A model generated the notes under the pieces. The model saw nothing but the letters and a program-made list of their open reading frames with translations. It had not been told where the DNA came from and did not search any database. A DNA stretch of 64,000 nucleotides, taken from Sphagnum magellanicum (Eukaryota; Streptophyta; Sphagnopsida; Sphagnales; Sphagnaceae). The translations under genes were made by a program, and so were the position numbers. The first letter of the stretch is position 1. Each line of letters starts with the position of its first letter. Of the stretch, positions 63,662-64,000 are shown one piece after another. Location: NCBI GenBank assembly GCA_021904315.1, contig CM038919.1:1736001-1800000 (forward strand), written 5' to 3'.

Positions 63662-64000
63662 CATATTAAACTTGGATTACAATGCCATGTAATTCAAAAG
63701 ATAGTCAAGCATATGCATTACTTTCCAAACATCTTCTTCTTCTTGAATATTTTTGGTTTAAAAACAATTGCAAAAAGAGTTATAATCTAAATATGTGAAT
63801 CTAAAAAACTCTTTTATAAGCATGCATGTTATTTCAACATCTCCTTCTAAGTTACAAGCTTTAAGAAATTTATCATGTTAAAAGACTTTACAAGTTTGCT
63901 AATGTTGTAGCAAAATTATTCACACCTCCAAAATTCCTATGACTTTTCTTTGACATCATTCTATTATAAACACCTCGTTGACAACAAACATGTGTGCAAA
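63658..64000. other. AT-rich DNA at the window edge
   Basis: Nothing recognisable. Confidence 0.4.

Overview
The window is nuclear DNA of a land plant. The evidence is five spliced genes with GT-AG introns and plant-type products: a BRIZ-type E3 ligase, a plastid S-layer-homology-like protein, a GT34 wall glycosyltransferase, prefoldin 4 and ribosomal protein S24. Telo-box and site II motifs sit in the promoters, and degenerate Ty3 and PIF/Harbinger elements lie between the genes. Nothing in the sequence fixes the species. There is no operon structure, CRISPR array, rRNA gene or intact tRNA gene.

Layout. 0.6-2.5 kb, minus strand: prefoldin subunit 4 in four coding exons. 2.7-11.7 kb: AT-rich repeats, with a decayed Ty3/gypsy pol fragment at 5.0-6.7 kb. 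11.9-31.4 kb: gene-rich island. It holds a BRIZ/BRAP2 RING-UBP E3 ligase (plus, 12 coding exons), a convergent plastid SLH-like coiled-coil protein (minus, 11 coding exons), and a GT34 glycosyltransferase (minus, 2 exons). 32.0-33.1 kb: five head-to-tail copies of a ~220-bp element with terminal inverted repeats. 33-54 kb: long AT-rich desert with many minisatellites, CCTA/TAGG-type low-complexity DNA and a duplicated ~1-kb repeat carrying tRNA-like A and B boxes. 55.6-57.7 kb, plus: ribosomal protein S24 in five coding exons behind a duplicated telo-box/site II promoter. 58-64 kb: a ~170-bp satellite, a degenerate telomere-like tract and a dead PIF/Harbinger transposase.

The genes do not form a pathway. 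They are mostly housekeeping genes: cytosolic chaperone, translation, ubiquitination, plastid and cell wall. The notable pattern is local tandem duplication beside genes. It affects a 53-bp unit with a TGACGTGTC core upstream of the SLH-like gene, a triplicated 5' leader of the E3 gene, a duplicated RPS24 promoter, a duplicated segment in an intron, and an inverted copy of a prefoldin promoter fragment. All exon boundaries were read by eye from splice signals, reading-frame continuity and remembered family sequences. No search or transcript data were available.
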